A stretch of 64,000 nt of DNA from Xylona heveae TC161 (lineage: Eukaryota; Ascomycota; Xylonomycetes; Xylonales; Xylonaceae): NCBI RefSeq assembly GCF_001619985.1, contig NW_017264203.1, positions 744,001 through 808,000 of the forward strand, given 5' to 3'. The translations under genes and the position numbers were made by a program. Positions within the stretch are counted from its first letter, which is position 1; each line of letters opens with the position of its first letter. The notes under the pieces were generated by a model. The model was not told the origin of the DNA and did no database searches. It was given only the letters and a program-made list of their open reading frames with translations. This document shows, piece by piece, positions 33,480-45,595 of the stretch.

Positions 33480-34769
33480 CTTGGCTGATTTTTGAAGGTC
33501 GCTGGAGAGGTGCTGGAGGATTGTTTGCCGTCGACGGTGAGCAAAGGTGACAGGTTCGAAATTGGATGTGTGCGGCTTTCCTCGCTAAAGCCCTATCCGA
33601 TATGTTTTGTGCTCACTGATTGGCTAGACGAGGGACATGAGCAATGAGAGTCTCTCATAGGAATTGCTGAGTCATGCATCAGTTACTTAATTTGGAAAGG
33701 CCAGAATTTGCGAAAGAACGACCATTTCAGGCTTAGCTTGCTGGGTGCTCCATCCTCATTCTGGGGTTTGTGTACACTTGCTTAGCCCGCAAGTGGATAA
33801 ATTTCGAGGTTACGGAATATCCAGAAGCAATCTGTTTCGTGGACATGGAATTGTGAAGCTTTCCCATTTTTGATTCACTATATAACTCAGGTTAAGACCA
33901 AACCAGAATTGTCCACTTTGCTTGTAACTATCCTAGCGGACCAACGCCTGTCAAGTCGGGACTTTACTTGAGTGGGTACAGGAATTTTGAACAGACGTGT
34001 TATATCTGAACCTCCTTTTTTATTGTCAAATTCGGTGAAGTATGTTGGATTCCTACAGGACTAAACTTCATAAACTTCTGCCAGCGATACGCTGGGGTTT
34101 TGCTCCTTTAAAAGGGTAGTTAAAAGTGGACTTCTTGTAGACTCCAATCCGTGGTTTAGTGAATATCCTCAAATCATGAATGTTAGGCCTAGCGGTGATT
34201 CTTTAAGATATGGTCTCCTCCAAGCCCGTTTGAAAAATTCTTTATCATACTCATATCGTTCCGCGAAAATATTACGGATCCTATAAAGAAACACCCGTAT
34301 AATCATAACTTTCAAATCATGAGATGCTCTTTCCCTGAACTAGTCCAGTCTCGAATTCAATCACGATGAAAGTCACCTTGACGGCGCAAGAACAAGCCAT
34401 ATGGTCTGTAGCATGGCCACTTGCCTATATCGAGCGTTCTGTAACAAGGTTGAACTAAACGATTTTCCAAACTTTACCTGATGCTTACAGCTTCAAAAAT
34501 CCTCGAAAGAGAACGACCAATATGGACTGGCAATAGAAAACCATACCTGAGAAGGAATCTGCTCGCGTTAGAAACAATCTGGACAGCTATGCAACATCTT
34601 CCATATTTATTGGCAGCGTTCCCCCGACCTTCCCAACTTATTTCTGCTTTTCCTAATTCCTTGTTAGCATCCTCAATTGATTATACCTCGTTGAACATTC
34701 TCTTCGCCGCTTGTCTTTGCATTATCAATTGTCATACAGAACATCATAACCGAAATCACACATAGAAAT
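33480..34769. other. Divergent intergenic region, about 1.3 kb
   Basis: It holds the promoters of eL42 (-) and the F-box gene (+). It also contains a diverged copy of the palindrome element (33953-34148). No other gene is seen. Confidence 0.5.
33953..34148 (+). repeat. Possible diverged solo copy of the palindrome element
   Basis: Three parts occur in the right order: a left end AGTCGGGACTTTAC (compare TCGTCGGACGTCTAC), a centre GAAGTATGTTGGATTCC with AACTTCATAA, and a right end TTGTAGACTCCAATCCG (compare GTGTAGACGTCCGACGA). Spacing is about 196 bp against 167 in the array. The match is by eye and only partial. Confidence 0.4.
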
Positions 34770-36283
34770 ATGAGCATCCAAGCCCGAGGTTTCCAGAAGC
34801 GTGCTGAGCTTTCGCAATTTACAAGCGCACTGTGGTTCGTACTTCTCATTGCTGACCATGTAAGTAAGCTGTTCTTTGGCCTGTGTAAAGGCCGTCTGCT
34901 CACAGTAAGTAGATTGAAGATGATGCCGACTTACTCAACTTGGCACTGGCTTCGAAACGTTATTTTCACGCAGTCATCACAAAGGCATTCCGCAAAATCG
35001 ACGTGAAATGGTCCAACGGTGACGGCAAAAGACGAAGGTATAGACGCGAGGACATAGCCAAAGAGGACGAGAGCGAGTTTGAGCAGCAGCCAATGTGCAA
35101 CCAATCCTGGATCCTAGATCAGCTGTCCGGCTACGCAAAGCTGGAAGCGTGTCTGGCAATGGGCCACGGCGAAGCAGTTAGAAGCGTGGAACTCTCTGGC
35201 TATTGTTACCCACCCTACCATATGATGACGGACGAGGAACAACGACAAGGGGTTTGCGTTGCGCCATATTTTCAGTCGCTTAAACGACTTACCCGCCTCT
35301 GCGAATTCAAGTAAGTCAGCCTCCGTTTTGGGGAAAAGCAGACAAGGAAGAATTCTAACAGCGAATCTAGATTTGCAATGACTTGGGACCAGTTCGATGC
35401 CAGATTTCTCGAGCTCCTGAACCCCGAATGCATGACATCCCTAGATGTCCCTGTTCGGCTATCATCGGATGTCGTGGCGCTTGCAGAAGCACTGGGAAAG
35501 TTTTCAAAAATGAAAACTCTCAAGCTCAGACATGTTCCGGCATATGCGACTTTCTCCGCCGGTTTTTCAGCTTTGGGAAGCGCTATTAAAGGCGTTGCCA
35601 GAACTCTGCGGCATCTGACCATAGAATTGACCAGCCGCAACCGGCCATCAACATGGGATGTAGATGATTTTGTTCTTGTTGAATCGGCGTTGGAGTCTTT
35701 TAGACTCTTCTTTCCTGCATCCCGACGCCCCCGACATGAAGCTCATCTTCCAAGTTTGGCAACCTTTAACTTAGAAACTCTTCGGCTGAAGAATTTCGTT
35801 TCAGTGTCCAAAGACAGTTTCGCCAAAGGAGGCTTGTTCGAGCCAAGTTGCCTCCGATCCCTAGAGCTTCCACGATGCACAGTTGAGCCTGGTTTCTGGG
35901 ACGCAATGTCTCGAAACACAAACAGTCTTGTCTCTATCGGGGACGTTGATTACAACGTCCTCGATGAGGAGATGGCTGAATTTCTGGCCGGCTGTCATTC
36001 GCTTAAGGCTCTTTCGTTGTCGCGACCGCGGCCCGTGGTGGAGATAATTGCTAATGTTGAGGGATGGTTGATAACGAGCCCGCTTCCCAGATCCCAGCAA
36101 CCAAAGCTGAGCCACGAGGGCTTGATTAGGTTCATTGACATTGCTTTGGAAAGGCCAGTAAGCTTGACGAGTTTGAGGCTTCCGTGGCCTTTGGAAGATC
36201 TCAGCACACACGAGCGTATCTGGATGATTGACCATCTGCATCTCATCTTCAAGGTGGACTTCGAACCAAAGGAGAATTTTTGA
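34770..36283 (+). CDS. F-box/leucine-rich repeat-like protein
   Basis: Predicted 466 aa in three exons: 34770-34859, 34913-35310 and 35371-36283. Splicing creates the F-box-like segment SALWFVLLIADHIEDDADLL followed by NLALASKRYFHAVI near the N-terminus (about residues 18-55). The remainder has irregular leucine-rich repeats, for example MTSLDVPVRL, MKTLKLRHVP, LRHLTIELTS, LETLRLKNFV, LRSLELPRCT and LKALSLSRPR. Such proteins usually recruit substrates to SCF ubiquitin ligases or, in fungi, belong to large families of unknown role. The F-box is divergent (it lacks the usual leading LPPE). No homologue of known function is recognised. Confidence 0.75.
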
Positions 36284-36988
36284 AACTATGATGGAGGATG
36301 CTCGAAAAGCAGAGCCTGGAAGAGCTCAGCGGAGCCCCACTAAATTGTATTCAGCGTTTGTTCCAAGAGGCAAAGGAAATGGACTCAGTATATATAAAAG
36401 CGACTCATAGCATCTTATATAGGCACAATTGGTAAAGGCCTATCGGAAGATCTTTGACTAAAGAAGGAGAGCTCGGCGATAGTGTACCATTGCTGGCGAA
36501 AGGAATTGTAATATAGAATAAAAATCAACTATAAGTTTCAATCAGTAGTTGTCTTAAAATCAAACGTGTATCCTGTATAAAATCAAGCACGAATAAATTC
36601 ATGTCATCTGAAGCTCACGGGAGGGCTGAGCGAATGAATGTAAGTCCTGGCTCATTTGAAACAAAGATATCATTTTTTGTAGGGCCTCCTTGAGCCGTAT
36701 AAGATCAACATCAACAAATATTTATTTATAGCAGATATTAATGGGAAGAAAATTTAAGTGTCAATAGAGCGAAGAACAAGATCATGAAAGTATGACGCCA
36801 GAACGTCGGCCCCTGTGTTTGCACTGAGGTACAGAAACCCGCATCGCGTGGAGCGATACAGAGTTGTTCCCAAAGCGGAAAAGGCGGACGGACCGGCGAG
36901 ATCGCATAACTACGGAGAATAATACTCAATGTTTGCGACCTTTGGCCGGCACGCAGGTGAAACAGCGAGAGGATAATTACCGATAACA
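36284..36988. other. AT-rich intergenic region upstream of Prp2
   Basis: About 700 bp, AT-rich, without a gene. It contains TATATAAA at about 36391 and TATTTATTTATAG at about 36718. Confidence 0.5.
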
Positions 36989-39900
36989 ATGGATCAACGA
37001 TTATGGGTATCTGATAATTTAATAAAGGTGAGTTGTATATTTTGCCAGGATATAATAATTGATGCTAACGCTGTTCAGCTCTCCGGCGCCTCGGATCCCA
37101 CGGTCGTCGATTTCGTCCTCGCCACTGCGAGCTCCGCAAAATCATCCTCAGCCTTGCACGAGAAGCTCCAGGGCTTCTTAGACGGGGCAGAGGCAGATAT
37201 TTATAAGTTTAGTCATGATCTTTACCATCGATTACCGAAGAAGCATGGATCAACGAGCGCGGACACCAGCAGGAGGAAGGAGAAGGAGGCCGAAACAAGG
37301 GAAGTGAAAAAGCGGTACAAGCTTCTCGATATGGAGGATGATGAGGCTAGTTTGGGCCCGGCGAGGGTTGAGAAGGCCGAATACAGTGAGCGTCGAGCAC
37401 GAAAGCAGAAAGACGGCGCGGAGAAGAACGGCGATTCAAGGCGAGATAGAAGCAGAGATCGGGAAAGGAGACGCGATCGTGACGCGCCTCGATCAAAGAA
37501 GCTTCGTCGACGAGGGAATGATGACTTTGAGGACCGATGGGGCGATGAAGAATACTTTGAGGAAGAGGAGGGAGCGGAAGATTTCGAAGAGTCGCCGGCG
37601 AAGCGTGTCCGGCTCGACGAGGACCCCGAGGACTTGCGTTCGGAGGAATCTGATCTGGACGAGGAGACAAGGGCAGAACGAGAGCGCGAAAAGGACTTGG
37701 AAGAAAGGCGAGAGTTTGAGGAACGCCTGAAACACAAAGATGACGAGAAGACTAAGAAATTTGTGGAGGATCGTTCGTCGAACAATGAAGGCAGTGCTTT
37801 GGCTCAGCGAAGAGCCCTGGCAGAAGATGCTGCCGCAAGAAGCGCTGCGCTGCCTGACTTGCGAGAGAGGTCACGGCAAGAATATCTCAAAAAGCGTGAA
37901 ATGGAGCGACTAGCTTTACTCAGAAAGCAAGTTGCCGAGGAGACCGAGGAGCTGAGAAGCAACCCGGAAGGACTCAGTCGACGGGAGAAGGAAGAATTTG
38001 CCAAGAATCGGGAAGTTCTCCGACTCGCGGAGGAGAGACTTCGGGTGGACGATCATCTGGATGGCTATATGCTCCCAGAAGATTATATCACCGAAAAGGG
38101 CAAGATAGATCGGAAACGAAAGGAGGACGCCCTCTATAAACGTTACGTCGATAGGGATGAATATGGGCAAGAAAAGTTTGTCACTGAACAGGAAGAATGG
38201 GAAAACGAACAGACGGCCAAAGCCAAAGCTCAGATATCACGTCCTGAGCGGGTTAATGAGGGTGACTACGAATATGTTTTCGATGATGCCCAGAAGATTA
38301 GCTTCGTTATGGATTCAAGGATGGAAGGCACTCAAAAGCCTATGACCCAAGAGCAAAGAATGATGGAACTGAAACTCAAAGCCGCTGAGCAAAAGGCTGC
38401 CACTATTGAAGAGACAAGAAAAAGTCTGCCAATGTATACTTACAGAGACGAATTGTTGGCAGCAATTGCTCAACATCAGGTTCTCATCATTGTTGGTGAA
38501 ACTGGTAGTGGCAAGACCACACAGATTCCACAGTATCTGCACGAGGCAGGTTATACTAAGGGCGGCCAGAAGGTTGGATGCACTCAGCCTCGGCGAGTCG
38601 CAGCTATGAGTGTTGCAGCGCGTGTTGCGGAAGAAATGGGGGTGAAACTGGGCAACGAGGTTGGATACTCGATTCGATTCGAAGATGCTACGAGCGACAA
38701 GACGATTCTCAAGTACATGACCGATGGCATGCTGCTTCGAGAATTTTTAACGGAACCTGATTTAGGTGGATACTCGGCCTTGATGATTGACGAAGCCCAC
38801 GAGCGGACCTTGCACACAGACATTCTCTTTGGTCTTGTCAAAGACATTGCAAGATTCAGACCCGAACTCAGGCTGCTTATTTCGTCGGCAACAATGGATG
38901 CACAAAAGTTTGCCAAATTTTTCGACGATGCCCCTATTTTCAATATTCCTGGACGCAGGTATCCAGTAGATATTCATTACACGCCCCAGCCGGAAGCAAA
39001 TTATCTGGCAGCTGCGGTAACCACCATCTTCCAGATTCATGTGACACAACCCAGAGGCGACATCCTCGTGTTCCTCACTGGGCAGGAAGAGATTGAAGCT
39101 GCCGAACAGAATTTGCAAGAGACGGCTCGCAAGCTAGGGAGCAAGATCAAGGAACTCATCGTTTGCCCAATTTATGCCAACCTTCCAACCGAGCTACAAA
39201 GCAAAATTTTCGAGCCCACGCCTGAAAATGCACGAAAAGTGGTATTGGCCACGAACATTGCCGAGACGAGTCTGACGATTGATGGGATAGTATACGTTAT
39301 CGATCCTGGTTTTGTCAAGGAAAACGTGTACAACCCGCGAACCGGAATGGAAAGTTTGGTCGTTACTCCGTGTTCTCGAGCATCTGCAAATCAACGCAGC
39401 GGCCGAGCTGGCCGTGTCGGTCCCGGAAAATGTTTCCGTCTATATACCAAATGGGCATTCTACAATGAGCTTGAGGAAAGCACAACTCCCGAAATCCAGC
39501 GTACGAATCTCAATAGTGTCGTTCTTCTTCTCAAGTCTCTTGGGATCAACGATCTCATCGACTTTGATTTTATGGATCCTCCGCCGGCGGAGACCCTCAT
39601 TCGTGCTCTCGAGCAGCTTTATGCACTTGGCGCGTTAAATGACAGAGGAGAACTCACTAAGATCGGTCGACAGATGGCTGAATTCCCCACTGATCCCATG
39701 TTGGCCAAAGCTATCTTGGCTGCCGACAAGTACGGCTGCGTGGAAGAAGTGCTCTCCATTATCGCCATGCTCGGAGAAGCTTCTGCGCTCTTTTACCGAC
39801 CAAAGGACAAGAAGATTCATGCCGACAGTGCGCGAGCACGCTTCACGATCAAGGACGGAGGGGATCATCTCACCTTGTTAAACATCTGGAACCAGTGGGT

Positions 39901-40375
39901 CGATTCCGACTTCAGCTTCGTGTGGGCTCGGGAAAACTTTCTCCAGCAAAGAAGCTTGACGCGTGCCAGAGACGTACGGGATCAGCTTGCTAAGCTTTGC
40001 GATCGTGTCGAAGTCACCGTTTCGACATGTGGAGCGAACGACCTTGTGCCTATCCAGAAGGCAATCACCGCCGGTTTCTTCCCCAACGCAGCTCGATTGC
40101 AGCGAGGCGGAGACAGTTACCGAACTGTCAAGAACAGTATGACTGTCTATCTGCATCCCAGCAGTACTCTTTTCGAAGTCAACCCCAAATGGGCCATCTT
40201 TTATGAACTGGTCCTCACAAGCAAGGAATACATGCGAAGCAACATGCCCTTGCAGCCAGAATGGCTCGTTGAAGTTGCCCCGCATTATCACAAGAAGAAG
40301 GATCTCGACACTCTTGGTGTCGACAAAAAGATGCCGAAAGGGCAAGGCGCTTCTGGCGAGCGGGGTAGACTCTAA
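36989..40375 (+). CDS. prp2: Spliceosomal DEAH-box ATP-dependent RNA helicase Prp2 (DHX16 type)
   Basis: Predicted 1111 aa in two exons, 36989-37027 and 37079-40375. Prp2 activates the assembled spliceosome before the first splicing step. The first 450 residues are charged and rich in Arg, Asp and Glu. The helicase core follows: Walker [10 protein letters not shown] (about 484), DEAH in [14 protein letters not shown] (about 583), SAT in [10 protein letters not shown], and [19 protein letters not shown]. Helicase-associated and OB-fold domains come last ([40 protein letters not shown]). The conserved wording matches Prp2/Cdc28/DHX16 rather than Prp16, Prp22 or Prp43. The 51-nt intron has a GTGAGT donor, a GCTAAC branch site and a TTCAG acceptor. 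It is a multiple of three and has no stop, so an unspliced message would still be read, with 17 extra residues. Confidence 0.94.
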   Translation: MDQRLWVSDNLIKVSCIFCQDIIIDANAVQLSGASDPTVVDFVLATASSAKSSSALHEKLQGFLDGAEADIYKFSHDLYHRLPKKHGSTSADTSRRKEKEAETREVKKRYKLLDMEDDEASLGPARVEKAEYSERRARKQKDGAEKNGDSRRDRSRDRERRRDRDAPRSKKLRRRGNDDFEDRWGDEEYFEEEEGAEDFEESPAKRVRLDEDPEDLRSEESDLDEETRAEREREKDLEERREFEERLKHKDDEKTKKFVEDRSSNNEGSALAQRRALAEDAAARSAALPDLRERSRQEYLKKREMERLALLRKQVAEETEELRSNPEGLSRREKEEFAKNREVLRLAEERLRVDDHLDGYMLPEDYITEKGKIDRKRKEDALYKRYVDRDEYGQEKFVTEQEEWENEQTAKAKAQISRPERVNEGDYEYVFDDAQKISFVMDSRMEGTQKPMTQEQRMMELKLKAAEQKAATIEETRKSLPMYTYRDELLAAIAQHQVLIIVGETGSGKTTQIPQYLHEAGYTKGGQKVGCTQPRRVAAMSVAARVAEEMGVKLGNEVGYSIRFEDATSDKTILKYMTDGMLLREFLTEPDLGGYSALMIDEAHERTLHTDILFGLVKDIARFRPELRLLISSATMDAQKFAKFFDDAPIFNIPGRRYPVDIHYTPQPEANYLAAAVTTIFQIHVTQPRGDILVFLTGQEEIEAAEQNLQETARKLGSKIKELIVCPIYANLPTELQSKIFEPTPENARKVVLATNIAETSLTIDGIVYVIDPGFVKENVYNPRTGMESLVVTPCSRASANQRSGRAGRVGPGKCFRLYTKWAFYNELEESTTPEIQRTNLNSVVLLLKSLGINDLIDFDFMDPPPAETLIRALEQLYALGALNDRGELTKIGRQMAEFPTDPMLAKAILAADKYGCVEEVLSIIAMLGEASALFYRPKDKKIHADSARARFTIKDGGDHLTLLNIWNQWVDSDFSFVWARENFLQQRSLTRARDVRDQLAKLCDRVEVTVSTCGANDLVPIQKAITAGFFPNAARLQRGGDSYRTVKNSMTVYLHPSSTLFEVNPKWAIFYELVLTSKEYMRSNMPLQPEWLVEVAPHYHKKKDLDTLGVDKKMPKGQGASGERGRL

Positions 40376-40788
40376 AGTGGACATATTCATCATTTATACT
40401 GAATGGCTCGGCGTCTGTTACATTGCCTGGAGTATTTATTTGACACAATGGGATATCTTGTATCGTACAGTATGGAGTAAAAGCATTCATGTTGTCCATA
40501 ATTCTGTTTTCTTTACATTTTTTCTTCTTCTACATATAATCTATGTTTGTCTTGTCAGAAGCGGAATATGCCAAAATGTTATGCTCGATACTAAATGTTC
40601 AGTCGAGTGTTCGAGGGTTGTGATAATCCAGGAGACCATCATCGTGATGTCATGTCCCGCTTCGGTCCGAGCCGTCTTATCGCGAAGAGAATTACATTAG
40701 CGAGGATTCCCTTGAAGCATGAATAGAGTGTAGATATCTTCGGACTTCGACTTGATAATTATCAAGGCGCGGGGGGCCGAGGACGGTG
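40376..40788. other. Short intergenic region
   Basis: About 410 bp between two genes on the same strand. No gene or repeat is seen. Confidence 0.5.
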
Positions 40789-41661
40789 ATGATCGTGATT
40801 CAGCTGCGCTATCTCAGGCTGTTCCCGTTTATCGCGGGCACGGCCTGGATAGGAACGCTGCTGACCTTGCTCATCTACTGGCTGGCTCACGATCGGCCTC
40901 GATATCCGGGGCAGACAAACCCATATGTTGCGTAAGTCAAAAGATCCCACAAACCTTCATCCGATCCGATGAGCTGACAATGGTCTCGTTGGTTTCAAAA
41001 GATTCATTTCTGACATTGGCGCGTCGTCGTTGAAACCGTTGTTTATAACTGGCGCTGCATTTACTGCTGTTTCCGTCATTGGCACCGCATTTTCAGTCTC
41101 ATTTGTTCGACACGATAGAAAAATATATGGAGTTGGCGATATCAGTCCCTCTCTGCATAATAAAGTGCTCTCGGCGCTCTCTGTGCTGTTTGCCATTGGC
41201 GCCGGCATCTGCTATGTTTTGCTTGCCGTCTACGACAGTCATCGGCATACGACCGTCCATCGTCGGTACTTGTCGGCATCCCTGATCCAGACTGCCCTTA
41301 GTTCCATTTGCATTGCAATAGGATATGTTGCGCCAGCAAGAAAGACGTCGAAATACCGTTCCCTCAGACAATGGTGTCGCCTGAGCAATGCGCTTGTGGT
41401 TATAGAGTGCTGCCTTGGCGTGCCCTTTTTTGTTCTGCAGTGGATATCATATTACCGTGTGGCCGGCATCCTCGAATGGATCATGGGCTTCGTTTTCGGA
41501 TTATATCTGTGGGCATTTGTCGGGTTCCTTGCGTAAGGCTTACTTGTGTTACCCAAATTATAAAACCTCTTTGCTCCTTTTGCTGACTTTGATATAATAG
41601 CCTCCCTGACGAGACGTATGCACATGCTCGGCTTGAAGAAACAGCACCTCTCTTGCGTTAG
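40789..41661 (+). CDS. Sfk1/Frag1/DRAM-family membrane protein
   Basis: Predicted 244 aa in three exons: 40789-40931, 41002-41532 and 41601-41661. Six hydrophobic segments are seen, starting with LFPFIAGTAWIGTLLTLLIY and including PLFITGAAFTAVSVIG, VLSALSVLFAIGAGICYVLL, ALVVIECCLGVPFFVLQW and ILEWIMGFVFGLYLWAFVGF. The family motif is the loop between helices 1 and 2, RPRYPGQTNPYVAFISDIGA, spanning the first intron. Yeast Sfk1 helps phosphoinositide signalling and lipid asymmetry at the plasma membrane; animal DRAM proteins act in lysosomes. Which role applies here cannot be told. The cytosolic tail is short (YAHARLEETAPLLR), with a dileucine-like end. Confidence 0.86.
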
Positions 41662-43037
41662 AATATTTGGAAAAGGATAGATCCGATCCTCTCCTGATTT
41701 GCATTTGATTATAGATTTATACCCTAGATATATGCGCTTCCTCACACGATATGGCTTTAGTTGAGTGTTATTCCCGGACATACACGACTCTGTTTACGAA
41801 TTTATGCACCACGTGGGATGATTTGCTGGCAAGTATTAGATTGGCTTTATAGTAGACGATCAGGAGCTTTGGTTTTAGAGTATTTTCGCATATGTCACAC
41901 TAGATTCGCTATTTAATTTACGGGTTTGCCTAGACATGGGCTTTTATGTCGGGCTTGGACGATGAGGATTGAAAGAGAAAAGGTGCTATAATTGTGGAAA
42001 AAGGCGTCATTGATCAAAGTCTATTTCCTTTACGCTTTGCTAGTCGCAAGGAAAGATTAGTGGGGATAATACCAATGAAACCGATCAGCATCACTGAAAT
42101 GGATCGGTCAGGTATTGTGCAAATGTACCTTTGTATACTCTGACATGGCGGAAAGCTGCATGATGGTGGCCTGTTAAATTACTGTTGGGAGAAACCTACC
42201 TTACCTATAGGTAGGTATGAGGTATAATAGTTACATATGTGCTGGCCATGCGGGACGCCGTCGGACACTTGCATGACTTTGGTTGGGATGCTGATGTTTC
42301 ACCCTGACCTGCCCATGCGAGATTGTGCATGACACTTGTCGCGGATTAAATTATGCCATGGTCACAGTAAACTGTGGTGACGATTACAGAGTACATCCTC
42401 ATGTTACTGATTTAGCTACTCTGTACAAAGGTGTGAGTTGAAGGTTCCAATCTCTGCTCATTGGCATTGTAAACAGAAGGTTTAACTTTCGGTTTAGTTT
42501 GGACCAAGGGAGGCTAGTTTACTGATAAAGTGCCGCCCATGGTCACAACTTAGTTGAACTTCCCCCGCCCCAGCTATAATCGATAAGCGATTGACGTCGA
42601 CCAAAGATGCGGGTTGAAGCCAAAAGGGACGAGGGGAGGGGTTGAGGGATCACGGTGCAGCCACATTTCCATCAGAGGCGCCCCCTTTTTGCTTTCCCAG
42701 CGATTGATGGTGGCTAGTTGTGAGGGATCTTACCTTGTCACCGGACAAGAACCTGCTCATCATTGTATTTTTTTTCCCGGGTTCCTTTATTCCTGGGATA
42801 CCTTGATCTGGTGCCTGCGTCAGCTATTGGGCTGCGACCGTGCCAGCTGCCACACCTTCCCCCAGTTGGTCTGTCAGTTGCCCTATTCCGAGCCCAATAC
42901 AAAGACCTCAATCTGAGAGGACTTTCCACAGGAGTTTCACGACAACTGTTTAGGGGATTCGTTCCAGGCTACACTATTACGTTTTGCATTCTCTAGAGTA
43001 TTTTGCCTGGGCCAGGCCATACTCTTGTAGTCCAACA
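41662..43037. other. Intergenic region, about 1.4 kb
   Basis: No gene is seen. A short direct duplication, TACCTTACCTATAGGTAGGTA with internal symmetry, occurs near 42197. The final 400 bp are the presumed promoter of the next gene. Confidence 0.45.
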
Positions 43038-45074
43038 ATGGCTCTTCGCCAACCAACCCGCGCTCCTCTTCGCCATGTCCCGGTCAGTACTGCTCCGCAG
43101 CCGACAGAGTCTGCGGCCATCGCGCCCGATCCTCAGCAGCAGAGGCTTCTCGATACGCAAGAATGGGTCGTGTTTTCTCCATCTCTTGCACCGTCAGAGC
43201 GAACCGCCACCGTCTTATCGGATCAGACCCACCCGACTGGTGTTCATTCGCGCTTGAGTGATTTTGGCTCTCTAGGAGCAACAGCCCAGTCGGAAGAAGG
43301 AATTGAGAACGATATCTCTTCCGTGGCTGTTGAATCCGAAGTGGGAGGCGCTATAGGAGAGCTAGAAGATGAACAAGATGCCGACGACCTCGATAGCTTG
43401 GACGATGGACTGCATGACTTTCGGGAGCCATCCGTGTATCGCTCGCCGTCACACAGGCTGGGAGATGGCGGCGATACTGTACTACCCACTCATGATGGTT
43501 TGGGAATGTTTCCCGCCAGTGGGCCCGCGGTTCAAGCACAGCTTTGGCGGTTTGAGCAATCGAATACAAACGCGCCCTTTGCCCGCCAAAGGCGAGCGTC
43601 TAGTGTACAGCGACGGTTGGATGCGGCTGAGGAAGAATCAGAGGCAGCTGCGCGGATCAAGGAAAAGACGGAGCGCATTGAACGGTGGCGATTAGAACAG
43701 AGCATGGCGCTGCTCGAGGAGATTGAAAAGGAAACCAGACGAAGACGGAGAAGAAGGCTGAGCAGGGCAAGCGAAGGACAACAAAGGGTGCCAAGTGCAA
43801 GTCTGGCCGCCGAAGAGAGCGACATGCTCGAAACTGATGATTTGCACGCTGACCTGGGTGATGCTCGGGACGACTCGGAGGACTCCTCTGAAGAGGAATC
43901 GCTATGGCAACGCATTACTCGGCATTTCCTTCGTGATCTCATGAGAATTGACGAGAATATACTGAGCGTGATTTTCGGCGAAGAGCTGCCAGCAGAAGCT
44001 AGAGAATCAGACTCTTCATCAGCGGACATTCATACGGAAATGCAAAAGATATTACAAGAAGAAGGGCCAGCCTCGGAGTCATCAGCTCTCTGGGAAGAGC
44101 GATTACTTGCCCGTATTGCTCGGGAACTGGGGCTGCTTGTTCACCAGCTCTCGGATCACCCAGGTGCATTTTCAACCTATCTGCGAACACACCAGGCTCC
44201 ATCGTATGCTGGTCTCACGCAGGACGCTGAATATCAAGACCAACATCAGGAATCATCCATTCCAGCGAGCCAGGCGTCAGTGGCTACTCTGGAACCCGCA
44301 GCCTCCTCTACCAAAGACCCCCAATTCACTCCAACACTCCAGCAGCAGCCGCAGCCGCCACATACATCTTACGCCTCACGATGGGGAATTGACGATGACG
44401 ACTACGAGTCCCTACTCGACCACCGTTCCACCTCGGAGCTCATGGTTGACGAGAATGAAAACGAAGCGCATCAGCTCCAGCAGGAGCGCGAATACTGGGA
44501 GCGTGACCTCGATATCAAAATGGTCTTTTCCTTTCTCCGGAACCGCTTCTCCAAATCTCCTCGCCCAGCATCAGCCGCCGGAGAACAACCCCCTCTAGAC
44601 TCTTCTGTACCGACTGCCCGCCGATCTGGCCGACCTACATTTACGTCCCCTCCTATGAACCCCTCTGCCACTGCTTCCAACCCTAGGTCTCGTCCTCCTT
44701 TCCGCGGAGCAGCGTCTTCCTCTTCTCCTCCTAATGCCCATGTTTCCTCAGCGGCTGCTCGTCGAGCCGCCATGATCCGACAGCAGCACCCGCTCGTCTC
44801 GTTACGCAACGCCCAACACCATCACCATCATCATCACCATCTTCACCACTCTGAAGCCAGTCTTGCCGGCTTACGACGATCGGTCGCCACTTCACGCCTC
44901 CCGCTCTCTCACCACCAGCTCAAGCGTCGCGGGAGCGGCAGCTGCGCGAGCCAAAGTACCAAAGCCTCGCGTACGGCTAAGAGCGGCAGTAGTCGCAATT
45001 ACTGGGACCTCGGAGGCAGCGTCGGCAGCGGCAGCCTCACCACTGGCGGACTCGGTGCCTGGGGGGAGGTCTAA
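43038..45074 (+). CDS. Uncharacterised acidic, low-complexity protein
   Basis: Predicted 678 aa, one exon, from the first in-frame ATG (MALRQPTRAPLRHVPVSTAP). I do not recognise the family. Visible parts: an N-terminal segment TQEWVVFSPS and LSDFGSLGA; a predicted coiled coil at about 184-250 (RLDAAEEESEAAARIKEKTE, then ERIERWRLEQSMALLEEIEK) ending in a basic run RRRRRRRLSR; an acidic Ser-rich stretch; then two helical, hydrophobic blocks, LWQRITRHFLRDLMRIDENI and LLARIARELGLLVHQLSDHP, which look like the conserved core. The C-terminal third is Ser/Pro-rich with a natural His run (about 593-604) encoded by a CAC/CAT repeat. The blend of conserved helices and disordered tails suggests a cytosolic or nuclear scaffold, but this is a guess. 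Confidence 0.72.
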   Translation: MALRQPTRAPLRHVPVSTAPQPTESAAIAPDPQQQRLLDTQEWVVFSPSLAPSERTATVLSDQTHPTGVHSRLSDFGSLGATAQSEEGIENDISSVAVESEVGGAIGELEDEQDADDLDSLDDGLHDFREPSVYRSPSHRLGDGGDTVLPTHDGLGMFPASGPAVQAQLWRFEQSNTNAPFARQRRASSVQRRLDAAEEESEAAARIKEKTERIERWRLEQSMALLEEIEKETRRRRRRRLSRASEGQQRVPSASLAAEESDMLETDDLHADLGDARDDSEDSSEEESLWQRITRHFLRDLMRIDENILSVIFGEELPAEARESDSSSADIHTEMQKILQEEGPASESSALWEERLLARIARELGLLVHQLSDHPGAFSTYLRTHQAPSYAGLTQDAEYQDQHQESSIPASQASVATLEPAASSTKDPQFTPTLQQQPQPPHTSYASRWGIDDDDYESLLDHRSTSELMVDENENEAHQLQQEREYWERDLDIKMVFSFLRNRFSKSPRPASAAGEQPPLDSSVPTARRSGRPTFTSPPMNPSATASNPRSRPPFRGAASSSSPPNAHVSSAAARRAAMIRQQHPLVSLRNAQHHHHHHHHLHHSEASLAGLRRSVATSRLPLSHHQLKRRGSGSCASQSTKASRTAKSGSSRNYWDLGGSVGSGSLTTGGLGAWGEV

Positions 45075-45581
45075 TCCGTCGTCCGGTTCGTCGTCCGGTC
45101 TAGCCCTCTCGGATCAGTTCACTGTGATTCAGTGCTTTCTTCGAGGTGTGAACACATGGTTCATGGTCCATGGTAATGGTATAACATTCGGCATGGGAAT
45201 GTGACGACCTGGCGTTGGTGATTTTTTTTTTTTTCCGGTGGTATAACGCATGTAGGGATAATTGCCACTTATGACTGTATTGTACGAGGTATGACGATTC
45301 GTTACGGTATTTGGGTATGGGTATAGCTTGAGCATGTCCATGACTTTCTTTCTTTCTTTCTTTCTTTTCCATCTCCACATCTTTTTTACTTTTATTTTTT
45401 ATTGTCATTTTACTCTTTTCTTTGGTCATTTTTTTATTACCATTTTACTCTTTCTTCGGTCATCTTTCATTACCATGTTACTCTTTCTTCGGTCATTTTT
45501 TTACCATTACTCGTACCGCTCTGGTACTTTCTCCACATTTACAGAGTACTCCGTACTTCTCTTGGTCAATGTTTATACTAT

Positions 45582-45595
45582 CGGAGTATACTCCG
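45582..45595. repeat. Perfect palindrome CGGAGTATACTCCG
   Basis: Two head-to-head copies of the dispersed 9-mer core (CGGAGTA and TACTCCG) meet at 45588/45589 to form a 14-bp perfect palindrome, a plausible dimeric binding site. Confidence 0.9.

Noticed and set aside
44815-44852. His run in the 43-45 kb protein as an engineered tag
   Set aside because: It is a mixed CAC/CAT repeat inside a natural low-complexity region with no vector sequence nearby.
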